Shown here one piece after another: positions 40,640-48,395 of a stretch of 48,395 nucleotides of DNA; within the stretch, counting starts at the first letter, position 1, and every line of letters begins with the position of its first letter. The translations under genes were made by a program, and so were the position numbers. Origin of the DNA: DATJGS01 sp035494735 (GTDB lineage Bacteria > Eisenbacteria > RBG-16-71-46); NCBI GenBank assembly GCA_035494735.1, contig DATJGS010000016.1, positions 1 through 48,395 of the forward strand, written 5' to 3'. The notes under the pieces were generated by a model that ran no database searches, was not told the origin of the DNA, and saw nothing but the letters and a program-made list of their open reading frames with translations.

Positions 40640-41940
40640 GCGACGTCCTGACCACCGCGAAGGCCGCGGCCGCGCCGGGCGCCACGCCGGCGGCCGCGCC
40701 CGGCGCCGCGACGAGCGCCGCGCACGCGGAAGCCGAAGTCGCGTGCATGGCGCCGCTCTATCCGCTGCCGCGGCTCGAGATCGTGTCCGGCCGCGGCGCG
40801 TGGGTGCGCGACGCCAAGGGCGGTGAGTACCTCGATTTCGTGAGCGGCATCGCGGTCAACGCGCTCGGCCACAACCCGAGCGGGCTGGCGCGCGCCGTGG
40901 CCCGCCAGATGCGGACCCTCGGGCACGTCTCGAACGTGTTCGCGAACCGCCCCGGGCTGGAGCTGGCCGAGCGGCTCGTCGCGCTCACCGGCTACGAGAA
41001 CGTGTTCTTCTGCAACAGCGGCGGCGAAGGGATGGACGCCGCGATCAAGTTCGCGAGGGCCAGAGCCCGCGCGCGCGGCCGCGAGGGGCGCGACGTGCTC
41101 GCGTTCCGCGGCGGATTCCACGGACGGCTGGGGTTCGGGCTGTCCGCCACGTGGACGCCGTCGTACCGCGAGCCGTTCGAGCCCCTGATCCCGGGGTGCC
41201 GCTTCGCCGACTTCAACGACGTCGCGTCGCTGAGCGACGTGCTCGACGAGCATGTGGCCGCGGTCGTCGTCGAGCCGGTGCAGGGCGAAGGCGGCGGCAT
41301 TCCGGCGCGCCGCGAATTCCTCGAAGCGCTGCGCGCCCGCACGCGCGCGCTCGGCACGTGCCTGATCTTCGACGAAGTGCAGTGCGGCATGGGCCGCTGC
41401 GGGCACCTGCGCGCCGCCGAGCACTACGGCGTCGAAGCCGACGTCACGGTGCTGAGCAAGGCCCTGGGCGGCGGGCTGCCGCTGGCCGCGGTGCTGATGC
41501 GCGGCGACACCGCGTCGGCGCTCGCGCCCGGGATGCACGGATGCACGTTCGGCGGCGGTCCGGTCGCGGCCACCGCCGCGCGCTTCGTGCTGGAACGCGT
41601 CGCGCGCCCGACGTTCCTCAAGCGCGTGCGCCAGCGCGGACGGCGCCTGGCCGCCGCCCTCGAGGCGCTCGTGTCGCGCCATCGCTCGCTGTCGGCGGCG
41701 CGCGGCCTCGGACTGCTGCAGGCCGTCGAAGTCGCCGAGGGCGCGTCGTTCGACGCGCCGGCGCTGGTGCGCGCCGCGCGCGAGCACGGGCTGCTGCTGG
41801 TGCGCGGCGGCGACCGCGCGGTGCGACTGCTGCCGCCGCTCAACGTCACGGACGCCGAGCTCGACGAAGCCTGCGCGCGGCTGGACCGCACGCTCGATCG
41901 CCTGGAAGCCGCGACCCCCAACGGAGGAAACGCGTCGTGA
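40636..41940 (+). CDS. argD: Acetylornithine aminotransferase
   Basis: 434 residues. A class-III PLP aminotransferase that makes N-acetylornithine from the semialdehyde and glutamate. VVVEPVQGEGG and FDEVQCGMGRCG are the cofactor region and TVLSKALGGGLPL carries PLP lysine K275. The first 30 residues are Ala/Pro-rich and not part of the fold. The usual NSGAEANEAA motif reads NSGGEGMDAA, and the Thr-rich loop near FHGRLGFGL also deviates, so substrate range may differ, but the operon context makes the acetylornithine role likely. Start ATG 40636 overlaps the argB stop (ATGA), with GGAGG at 40624-40628. Confidence 0.88.
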   Translation: MSDVLTTAKAAAAPGATPAAAPGAATSAAHAEAEVACMAPLYPLPRLEIVSGRGAWVRDAKGGEYLDFVSGIAVNALGHNPSGLARAVARQMRTLGHVSNVFANRPGLELAERLVALTGYENVFFCNSGGEGMDAAIKFARARARARGREGRDVLAFRGGFHGRLGFGLSATWTPSYREPFEPLIPGCRFADFNDVASLSDVLDEHVAAVVVEPVQGEGGGIPARREFLEALRARTRALGTCLIFDEVQCGMGRCGHLRAAEHYGVEADVTVLSKALGGGLPLAAVLMRGDTASALAPGMHGCTFGGGPVAATAARFVLERVARPTFLKRVRQRGRRLAAALEALVSRHRSLSAARGLGLLQAVEVAEGASFDAPALVRAAREHGLLLVRGGDRAVRLLPPLNVTDAELDEACARLDRTLDRLEAATPNGGNAS

Positions 41941-43280
41941 AGAGACCCGCGGTCCGCAAGGCCGTGCTCGCGTATTCGGGCGGGCTCGACACCAGCATCA
42001 TCGTGCACTGGCTGCGCGAGAACTACGGCTGCGAGGTCGTGTGCTACTGCTCGGACGTCGGACAGGGCGCCGAACTCGACGGCCTCGAGGCGCGCGCGCG
42101 CCGTCTCGGGGCGAGCGACGTGATCGTCGAGGACCTGCGCGTGCCGTTCGTGCGCGACTTCGTGTTCCCGGCGCTGCGCGCGGGCGCGGTGTACGAAGGC
42201 AACTACCTGCTCGGCACCGCGCTCGCCCGGCCGCTCATCGCGTCGCGCCAGGTGTGGTGCGCGGAGCGCACCGGCGCGGACGCGCTGGCCCACGGCTGCA
42301 CGGGCAAGGGCAACGATCAGGTGCGTTTCGAGCTGACGTACCTCGCGCTCGCCCCGCGGCTCCAGGTCATCGCGCCATGGCGCGAGTGGGACATCGTCTC
42401 GCGCGAGGATGCTCTCGCCTACGCCGCGAAGCACGATCTGCCGCTCACCGTGACGAAGGGCGATCTGTTCTCGCGCGACGCGAATCTGTGGCACCTGTCG
42501 CACGAGGGCGGGCCGCTCGAGGACCCGGCGGCGGCCGCGCCCGAGAGCCTGTACCGCCTGACGCGCGGCGCGGCCGACCAGCCGGCGTCGCCCGAGATCG
42601 TGAGCGTCGGCTTCGAGGCCGGGCGCCCGGTGCGCGTCAACGGCCAGACGCTGTCGCCCGTCGAACTCGTCGAGCGGCTGAACGCGCTGGCCGGCCGCCA
42701 CGGCGTGGGCCGCGCCGATCTCGTGGAGAGCCGCCTCGTCGGCATGAAGTCGCGCGGCGTCTACGAGACGCCGGCCGGCACGGTGCTGCACGAGGCGCTG
42801 GAAGACCTGTGCAAGCTCACGCTGCCGCACGACCTGCTGCGCACGCGCGCCGAGCTGGCGCTCAAGATGGCCGATCTGATCTACGCCGGCCTGTGGTTCA
42901 CGCCGCTGCGCCGCGCGCTGCAGGCGTTCGTCGACACCGCGATGCAGGCCGCGACCGGCGAGGTCTCGGTCGAGCTGTTCCGCGGCCAGGCCCGGGCCGT
43001 CGCGCGTTCCAGTCCGCAGTCGCTGTACCGCCCCGATCTCGCGTCGTTCGACATGACCGGCTACGACGCGAAGCACGCCGAGGGCTTCATCCGGCTGTTC
43101 GGCCTGCCGCTCGTCGCCGTCGCCCAGCGCGGCCTGGCCGCCGACGGCCTGGCGCTGGAAGGCGCGCCGGGCGAAGGCGAGTCGAATGCGCCGCGCGCGA
43201 GCGCGACTCCGGCCGCGGCGACGCCGGCCGACTCCGCCGCGAGCCCCGCCGCGCCGCTCGAGACGAACCGTGTCCGCTGA
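41937..43280 (+). CDS. argG: Argininosuccinate synthase
   Basis: 447 residues. It joins citrulline and aspartate using ATP. LAYSGGLDTSIIVHWL is the PP-loop, followed by YCSDVGQG, YEGNYLLGTALARPLIA, HGCTGKGNDQVRFEL and VTKGDLFSRDANLWHLSHEG, all typical. The C-terminal 40 residues are Ala/Pro/Ser-rich and resemble a linker, not a fold. GTG 41937 overlaps the argD stop, with GGAGG nine bases before. Its last 11 bases overlap the argH start, so translation is coupled. Confidence 0.95.
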   Translation: MKRPAVRKAVLAYSGGLDTSIIVHWLRENYGCEVVCYCSDVGQGAELDGLEARARRLGASDVIVEDLRVPFVRDFVFPALRAGAVYEGNYLLGTALARPLIASRQVWCAERTGADALAHGCTGKGNDQVRFELTYLALAPRLQVIAPWREWDIVSREDALAYAAKHDLPLTVTKGDLFSRDANLWHLSHEGGPLEDPAAAAPESLYRLTRGAADQPASPEIVSVGFEAGRPVRVNGQTLSPVELVERLNALAGRHGVGRADLVESRLVGMKSRGVYETPAGTVLHEALEDLCKLTLPHDLLRTRAELALKMADLIYAGLWFTPLRRALQAFVDTAMQAATGEVSVELFRGQARAVARSSPQSLYRPDLASFDMTGYDAKHAEGFIRLFGLPLVAVAQRGLAADGLALEGAPGEGESNAPRASATPAAATPADSAASPAAPLETNRVR

Positions 43281-45321
43281 CACGCCGGTCGTGAACCCGG
43301 GCGCCGGCGAGGTGTGGCGCGGGCGGCTCCAGGAGGGCCTGGATCCGCGCGCGCGCGCGCTCAACGATTCGCTCGCCGTCGATCGCCGGCTGTGGCCCGA
43401 GGAAATGGCGCTGTCGCGCGCGTACGCCGAGACGCTGGCCGAGTGCGGCGTGCTCGCGCCGCGCGAGCTGGAGCAATTGCTCGACGCGTGCCGCACGCTG
43501 TCCGACGACTTGTCGCACGGCCGCGTGACGCTGGCTGGCGAGGACGTGCACTCCGCGGTCGAAGCCGAGCTGACGCGCCGCGCCGGCGACCCCGCGCGGC
43601 GCCTGCACACCGGGCGCAGCCGCAACGACCAGGTCAGCACGCTGACGCGGCTGCACGTCATGCGCCTGTGCGACACCGCGGTCGAGGGCGTGCGCGAGCT
43701 GGAGCGCGCGCTCGTCGGCCAGGCGCGCGCCGCGGGAAACCAGGCCGCGGCCGCGCACACGCACCTGCAGCCGGCCCAGCCCGTGCTGCTGGCCCAGCTG
43801 TGGCTCGCGCACGCGCACGCGCTCGAGCGCGACGAGACGCGCTTCGAGGCGGCGCGCGAGGCGGCGGATCGCATGCCGCTCGGCGCCGGCGCGGTGGCGG
43901 GCACGCCGCTCAAGTACGACCGGCTCGCGCTCGCGCAGCGGCTGGGCTTCTCGCGGCTCGCCGAGAACAGCGTGGACGCGGTCGGCGACCGCGACTTCGC
44001 GCTCGAGTATCTCAACGCGTCCGCGCTGCTCGGCCTGCATCTGTCGCGCCTGGCCGAGGATCTCGTGCTGTGGTGCGCGCCGGCGTTCGGCTGGCTGCGC
44101 GCGCCCGACGGCTTCTCGACCGGATCGAGCCTGCTGCCGCAGAAGCGCAACCCCGACCTGTTCGAGCTGGCGCGGGGCAAGAGCGCGCGCCTGCTCGCGA
44201 ACGCGCAGCGCCTGGCCATCGTGATGAAGGGTCTGCCGTCCGCGTACCAGAAGGATCTTCAGGAGGACAAGGAAGCGCTGTTCGACACCGAGGACACGCT
44301 GACCGCGCTCCTCGACGTGCTGCCGTCGGCGATCGACGCGCTGGAACCGAACGCGGCGCGCATCACGGAGAGCCTCACGCCCGATCTTCTGGCGGTCGAG
44401 CTGGCGGACGCGCTCGTCGAAGACGGCGTGCCGTTCCGCGACGCGCACGCCGCGGTCGGGCGACTGTGGGCGCTCGCCGAGTCGCGCGGCATCGCGGTCG
44501 CGGCGCTGCCCCTGGCCGACCGCCTCGCGCTGTCGACCGGCTTCACGGATGCGCGCCTCGCGTCGCTCAGCGTCGAGGCCGCGCTGCTGCGGCGCGATCA
44601 CTCTCCGGGCGGCGGGCGCTCCTCCGTTCAGGCGCAGCTCGCGCGGCTCGAAGCGCGGCTCGGCCTGGGGCCGGGCGAAGCCGAGGTGGCCGCGGCCGCC
44701 GAAGCCGCGACGCCGCGCACGAGCGCGAACCCGGCACGCGTCGCGAGCGAGACCGGCGCCGGCGACCTCGTGCTGCGCCGCGCCACGCTCGCCGACGTCC
44801 CGGGCATCGCGCGCATCATGGCCGGCTACGTCGCCGAGGGCATCCTGCTGCCGCGCCCGGTCGGCGAGCTGTTCCAGTGCATCCGCGAGTTCCACGTCGC
44901 GGTCGCGAACGGCGAGGTCGTGGGCTGTTCGGCGCTGCGCCTGTTGTGGGACGACCTCGGCGAAGTGCGCTCGCTGGCCGTGCGCTCGGACGCGCACGGG
45001 CGCGGCCTCGGCGCGCGCCTGGTGGCCGCCGTGCTCGACGACGCGCGCGCGCTCGGTCTGCCGCGCGTCATCGCGCTGACCCGCGAGGTCGCGTTCTTCG
45101 AGCGCTGCGGCTTCTCGGTGACGTCGCGCGACACGCTGCCGCGCAAGGTGTGGTCGGACTGCGTGCGCTGCCCGAAGCGTCACGCGTGCGACGAAGTGGC
45201 CGTCGTGCTCGACCTGGTGCCCGGCGCCTCCGAGGCCGCGGCCGCCTCGGCGCGCTCGTGGCTGCTGCCCATTCCCCAGCTGGCCCAACCGGAAGCGCCC
45301 GCGCTTCCGCTCATTTCATAG
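43270..45321 (+). CDS. argH(A): Argininosuccinate lyase fused to an N-acetylglutamate synthase-type GNAT domain
   Basis: 683 residues. Residues 1-465 are ArgH, which splits argininosuccinate to arginine and fumarate: HTGRSRNDQVST at 113-124, AHTHLQPAQP at 162-171, and the signature GSSLLPQKRNPD at 285-296. An Ala-rich linker (470-495) leads to a GNAT acetyltransferase (500-645) with the acetyl-CoA loop GRGLGARL and the Cys cluster CVRCPKRHACDE that marks short-form ArgA enzymes, which acetylate glutamate. Thus one chain carries the last and the first step of the pathway, as known for ArgHA fusions in some marine gammaproteobacteria. GTG 43270 overlaps argG by 11 nt and has only a weak ribosome site. 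Confidence 0.88.
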   Translation: MSADTPVVNPGAGEVWRGRLQEGLDPRARALNDSLAVDRRLWPEEMALSRAYAETLAECGVLAPRELEQLLDACRTLSDDLSHGRVTLAGEDVHSAVEAELTRRAGDPARRLHTGRSRNDQVSTLTRLHVMRLCDTAVEGVRELERALVGQARAAGNQAAAAHTHLQPAQPVLLAQLWLAHAHALERDETRFEAAREAADRMPLGAGAVAGTPLKYDRLALAQRLGFSRLAENSVDAVGDRDFALEYLNASALLGLHLSRLAEDLVLWCAPAFGWLRAPDGFSTGSSLLPQKRNPDLFELARGKSARLLANAQRLAIVMKGLPSAYQKDLQEDKEALFDTEDTLTALLDVLPSAIDALEPNAARITESLTPDLLAVELADALVEDGVPFRDAHAAVGRLWALAESRGIAVAALPLADRLALSTGFTDARLASLSVEAALLRRDHSPGGGRSSVQAQLARLEARLGLGPGEAEVAAAAEAATPRTSANPARVASETGAGDLVLRRATLADVPGIARIMAGYVAEGILLPRPVGELFQCIREFHVAVANGEVVGCSALRLLWDDLGEVRSLAVRSDAHGRGLGARLVAAVLDDARALGLPRVIALTREVAFFERCGFSVTSRDTLPRKVWSDCVRCPKRHACDEVAVVLDLVPGASEAAAASARSWLLPIPQLAQPEAPALPLIS

Positions 45322-45335
45322 GAGGAGTACGCCAG

Positions 45336-46307
45336 GTGCCTGAGTCGCCGTCTCACCTCGTGGACCTCGTGGGTCTCGACCGCGCATGGGTGCTCGACCT
45401 CTTCGAGTACGCCGATCGCCTGCGCGCCGCGCGCGGCCAGAGCAACGCGCCGCGGCCGCTCGCCGGCAAGACCGCGGCGTTGGTGTTCCACAAGCCGTCG
45501 CTGCGCACGCGCGTGTCGTTCACCGTCGGCATGCACGAGCTGGGCGGCGACGCCGTGGACCTGGGCGCGGCGGAAGTCAGCGACAACGGCCGCGAGAGCG
45601 TGCCCGACGTGGCGCACGTGCTGAGCGGCATGTGCGATCTGATCGTGATCCGCACGTTCACCCATCGGCTCGTGCGCGAGCTGGCGGCCAGCGCGTCCGT
45701 GCCGGTGATCAACGCGCTCACCGACTTCTCGCACCCGTGCCAGATCCTGTCCGACCTGTACACGCTGCACCGCATGGGCCGCGACCTCGACCGGCTGACC
45801 GTGGCCTGGGTCGGCGACGGCAACAACGTGCTGAACTCGTGGCTCGAAGCGGCGACGATCTTCGGCTTCGCGCTGCAGATCGCCGTGCCCGACGGCTTCG
45901 AGCCCGACGCCGGCCTGTATCTGGAGGCCGAGCGCGAAGCGAAAGGCGGCGTGCGCCGCTCGCGCGATCCGCGCGAAGCCGTGCGCGGCGCCGACGTCGT
46001 CTACACCGACACGTGGACGAGCATGGGCCAGGAGGCGGACGCCGACTGGCGGCGCGTCGTGTTCGCGGGCTATCAGGTCAATCCGTCGCTGATGTCGCTG
46101 GCCAACGGCGACGCCGTGTTCATGCACTGCCTGCCCGCGCACCGCGGCGAGGAAGTGACCGACGAAGTGATCGACGGCCCGCAGAGCGTGGTGATCGAGG
46201 AAGCCGAGAACCGCCTGCACCTGCAGAAGGCGCTGATGGCGCGCCTGGTCGCGGCGCGCAAACCGGCGCGGGCGCGGCGCGCGCAGGTGGTCGGCGCCGG
46301 CGTGTAG
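45336..46307 (+). CDS. argF: Ornithine carbamoyltransferase
   Basis: 323 residues. It makes citrulline from ornithine and carbamoyl phosphate. FHKPSLRTRVSF (SLRTR at 55-59) binds carbamoyl phosphate, HPCQILSDLYT is the ornithine-transferase HPCQ motif, WVGDGNNVLNSW follows, and MHCLPAHRGEEV is the HCLP motif. I see no features of the N-acetylornithine variant, although the two families are close and only ligand-contact residues separate them. GTG 45336 has AGGAGGAG nine bases upstream, the strongest site in the operon. It is the last arg gene; no clear terminator follows before the ferredoxin-like gene. Confidence 0.9.
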   Translation: MPESPSHLVDLVGLDRAWVLDLFEYADRLRAARGQSNAPRPLAGKTAALVFHKPSLRTRVSFTVGMHELGGDAVDLGAAEVSDNGRESVPDVAHVLSGMCDLIVIRTFTHRLVRELAASASVPVINALTDFSHPCQILSDLYTLHRMGRDLDRLTVAWVGDGNNVLNSWLEAATIFGFALQIAVPDGFEPDAGLYLEAEREAKGGVRRSRDPREAVRGADVVYTDTWTSMGQEADADWRRVVFAGYQVNPSLMSLANGDAVFMHCLPAHRGEEVTDEVIDGPQSVVIEEAENRLHLQKALMARLVAARKPARARRAQVVGAGV

Positions 46308-46431
46308 CGGGGCGGCTTCGTGGGCTTGGCGGGTGTCGCTCGGTCACGAGCCCGTGGAACGCGCGCTGTTCAAGGAGACGCGGCGTCCGGTACGGTTCCC
46401 GGGCGCCGCTTCTCCATTGAGGAGCCTATCC

Positions 46432-47097
46432 GTGCCCGAAAAGACGCACGACTACCAGAACGACGAGATCGTCGTCCGCTACCGGCTGTCGCGCTGCATC
46501 CACGCCGCGGCGTGCGTGCGCGGGCTGCCGCACGTCTTCGATCCCAACCGCAAGCCGTGGGTCGACGCGAGCGCCGCCGACGGCGATGCGATCGCCGAGG
46601 TCGTGATGCGCTGCCCGACCGGCGCGCTGCACTTCGAGCGCCTGGACGGCGGCCCCGCCGAGACCCCGGACGAGACGAACACGGTGCTGCCCACGCCGCG
46701 CGGGCCGCTGTACGTGCGCGGCGATCTCGAGATCCGCGACGCCTCCGGCGCGGTGACGCTGCGCGACACGCGCGTCGCGCTGTGCCGGTGCGGGCAGTCC
46801 GCGAACAAGCCGTTCTGCGACGGCAGCCACTGGAACGCCCGCTTCGCCGACGACGGCCGCGTCGCCGAGAACAAGCTGACCGGCGAGTTCGGCGCGGGCG
46901 GCGGCCCGCTCGTCATCACGGCGACCGAGAACGGTCCGCTCCGGATCGAAGGCCCGGTCGAGCTGTGGAGTTCCGACGCGAACGCCGCGCACCGCGGGGC
47001 CCGGGGCACGCTGTGCCGCTGCGGCCAGTCGGCGACCAAGCCGTACTGCGACGGCAGCCACACGCGCATCGGGTTCGTCGGGGACGCCAGGAAGTAG
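46432..47097 (+). CDS. Ferredoxin-like protein with two CDGSH iron-sulfur domains
   Basis: 221 residues. The N-terminal part (about 8-70) is a divergent 4Fe-4S mono-cluster domain (SRCIHAAACVRG, then CPTGALHF). After a linker come two CDGSH domains with CRCGQSANKPFCDGSH (about 119-134) and CRCGQSATKPYCDGSH near the end; each should hold a 2Fe-2S cluster with three Cys and one His. Such proteins move electrons or iron-sulfur clusters; no enzyme domain is present. The two CDGSH units were probably duplicated. GTG 46432 is preferred because GAGGAG lies 7 nt upstream; the open frame to 46333 has no such site. Transcription may come from the arg operon or its own promoter; a 124-nt gap separates them. 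Confidence 0.8.
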   Translation: MPEKTHDYQNDEIVVRYRLSRCIHAAACVRGLPHVFDPNRKPWVDASAADGDAIAEVVMRCPTGALHFERLDGGPAETPDETNTVLPTPRGPLYVRGDLEIRDASGAVTLRDTRVALCRCGQSANKPFCDGSHWNARFADDGRVAENKLTGEFGAGGGPLVITATENGPLRIEGPVELWSSDANAAHRGARGTLCRCGQSATKPYCDGSHTRIGFVGDARK

Positions 47098-47251
47098 CCG
47101 GTATCGCGTCCAGACACGCGGCATGAAGGCGCCACACAACCTATCGCGACGATTTCGTGGCATCGCGCTGATTGCCGACGTAGTCTCCGGGCCTGTCGAG
47201 GCGGCCTGTTCCCTCAGGCACCCCACCCTCGCCTCGCGAAGGAGACTTGCC

Positions 47252-47947
47252 ATGCGCCGCGTCCCGAGCAGCTTCGTTGCCGCGCTCGCCCTCGTCGCCG
47301 GACTCGCCTCACTCGCTCACGCGCAGAGCTGCCCCGGAAGCTGGGGCAATCGGCTCCCGAGTTCGACCTACTCCACGTGGAGTCCGGTGCTCACGGCGTC
47401 GTCGAGCGGCACCGCCATCAACGGCGGGTTCACCGTCGTCGTGCGCGACCAGTTCAACGTCCCGATGGTCAACGCCGAGGTGTGGCTGTACTTCGTCGAC
47501 TGCGCGATGGTCATGTACGAGCAGCAGAACGCCGGGGTCGGGGCCGAGTGCGGCCAGGACGGCGACGGCTTCGACTACATCTTTGGCAACACGGACGCCA
47601 GCGGCTCGATCACGTTCGCGGCGCGCGCTGGCGGCCACGACAACCCGGGCGCCAGCGCGGTCACGATCAACGTCATCCTGCGCCAGGGCACGGCGCTGTG
47701 CAGCGCGACCACTCTCACCGCCGTGCCGAGTCGCTCCACCGACATCGACGGCGACGGAGACACCGACGGCTGCGATTACGACCTCATGGTCGACAACTAC
47801 CTGCACCATCCCGACCGCCGCGAGACCGACTACAACAACGACGGCACCACCGCCCTCGGCGACTTCGCGATCTTCGCGGCCGAGTACGCGCGCCACGCCT
47901 CGGGGACGCTGTGCTTCCCGAAGCAGAATCCGTGTAACAAGCAGTAG
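47252..47947 (+). CDS. Exported Ig-like protein with dockerin-like calcium repeats
   Basis: 231 residues with a signal peptide (RRVPSSF, core VAALALVAGLASL, cleavage near AHA-QS). The middle looks like a bacterial Ig-like (Big_1-type) domain, with VVVRDQFNVPMVNAEVWLYF. The end has two EF-hand-like calcium loops, DIDGDGDTDGCDYDLMVDNY and DYNNDGTTALGDFAIFAAEY, the pair that makes a dockerin type I module. Dockerins bind cohesins on scaffolds or surfaces, but no cohesin is encoded in the window. Several Cys suggest disulphides. AAGGAGA lies 9 nt before the ATG; the frame is open to 47123 without useful features. Function unknown; a cell-surface or matrix component is likely. Confidence 0.75.
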   Translation: MRRVPSSFVAALALVAGLASLAHAQSCPGSWGNRLPSSTYSTWSPVLTASSSGTAINGGFTVVVRDQFNVPMVNAEVWLYFVDCAMVMYEQQNAGVGAECGQDGDGFDYIFGNTDASGSITFAARAGGHDNPGASAVTINVILRQGTALCSATTLTAVPSRSTDIDGDGDTDGCDYDLMVDNYLHHPDRRETDYNNDGTTALGDFAIFAAEYARHASGTLCFPKQNPCNKQ

Positions 47948-48395
47948 TCGGGCCGGCGCCACACGAGCGGGGGATGCCCACCGCCGCCCCCACTTGGTCT
48001 CGTACGCACCGCTTGCGGTGTCCGCGCCGGCGCGAAAACGAATCGGCGCGGCGCCCGAGCGGGGCACGCGTCCGAGACGTGTCGAGATGCGACGACTGGC
48101 GCGACGCCGCGATCCCTGCCGCTCGCGGAAGGGCATGGGAGACGGCAGCCCCCTTCGCAACTTTCCGACTTGACGCCTCTCGGAACCCCGCCGACCTCGT
48201 TCCGTCGCTCGTCATGCAGCACCCTTCGTCGCGCGCAGCGAGCGCCGCCTGCGCCCCTCTCGCACGACTCGCGAAAGAAATCCGGGGCGGACGCGCTCCA
48301 CACCGAGGGACGCGATCCTCAAGCGCGCGAATCACGCATGGTAGGAATCGAGTGCTGCCTCGGCCCGAAGCCATCGGGCCACCGCACGACTCGCC
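47948..48395. other. 448-nt tail without a recognised gene
   Basis: Several open frames cross this stretch on both strands, but none has a plausible start, codon pattern or protein motif. GGCCCGA and TCGGGCC pair with a 5-nt loop at 48362-48380, near the window edge, and could be a terminator for a gene beyond it. No promoter was identified. Confidence 0.4.

Noticed and set aside
47830..48303. Minus-strand open frames in the tail
   Set aside because: Poor codon pattern, no ribosome site, partly antisense to the dockerin-like gene.

Overview
The window is a chromosomal segment of a very GC-rich (about 70 % by eye), Gram-negative-type bacterium. Three large exported proteins end in a FlgD-like Ig tail with a Pro-Asn-Pro motif, there are BNR-propeller/PPC and dockerin-like secreted proteins, and LolA-like and AsmA-like proteins point to an outer membrane. 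This style is typical of the FCB-like lineages known mostly from metagenomes (Eisenbacteria/Krumholzibacteria-like). That placement is inference; there is no rRNA in the window. I see no phage, insertion sequence, CRISPR array or tRNA.

Layout. 1-2492 (+): the 3' part of a nitroreductase-family gene, translationally coupled to a PaaK/CapK-like adenylate-forming enzyme. 2496-4705 (-): an ABC-2 type export permease and its ATPase. 5058-8440 (+): a HEAT-repeat protein coupled to an HD-GYP-type phosphohydrolase; the two share a related N-terminal domain. 8457-11704 (-): a FecR-like protein, an ECF sigma factor and a GAF sensor histidine kinase. 11843-14963 (+): a multi-span GT-C-like membrane protein with a helical repeat tail, and a secondary esterase. 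15436-16902 (+): two tandem homologous secreted proteins of unknown function ending in the same TWGxxKxLYR C-terminus, behind a structured leader and ahead of a strong terminator. 17006-18515 (+): a degenerate stand-alone receiver, a 57-residue zinc ribbon and a LolA-like exported protein. 18560-20271 (+): queE-queC-queD, making the 7-deazaguanine precursor preQ0. 20417-24873 (+): an atypical SDR epimerase, a GT51 glycosyltransferase with an AsmA-like front part, and a second GT-C-like membrane protein. 24887-25675 (-): an unrecognised membrane-anchored protein. 25950-29786 (+): a 1278-residue secreted metalloprotease-like protein. 29865-31490 (-): formate-tetrahydrofolate ligase. 31678-37995 (+): a degenerate CPBP protein and two paralogous BNR/PPC surface proteins. 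38203-46307 (+): a compact arginine operon argR-C-B-D-G-H(A)-F with ARG-box-like sites over its promoter. 46432-47947 (+): a ferredoxin/double-CDGSH protein and a dockerin-like secreted protein. 47948-48395 shows no gene.

How the genes work together. The arginine operon is nearly a whole pathway: its ArgH is fused to a GNAT acetyltransferase that should supply N-acetylglutamate, and only the deacetylation step (ArgE or ArgJ) is missing. The queE/C/D cluster covers three steps to preQ0. Many coupled genes use 4-nt GTGA or ATGA stop/start overlaps. Several isolated genes show a TAnnnT -10-like box only 6-11 nt before the start codon, which suggests leaderless or nearly leaderless transcripts. 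Most likely undescribed biology: the tandem TWGxxKxLYR secreted proteins, the shared N-terminal domain of the HEAT/HD-GYP pair, and the paired GT-C-like proteins with a YxRPLSRQ motif.
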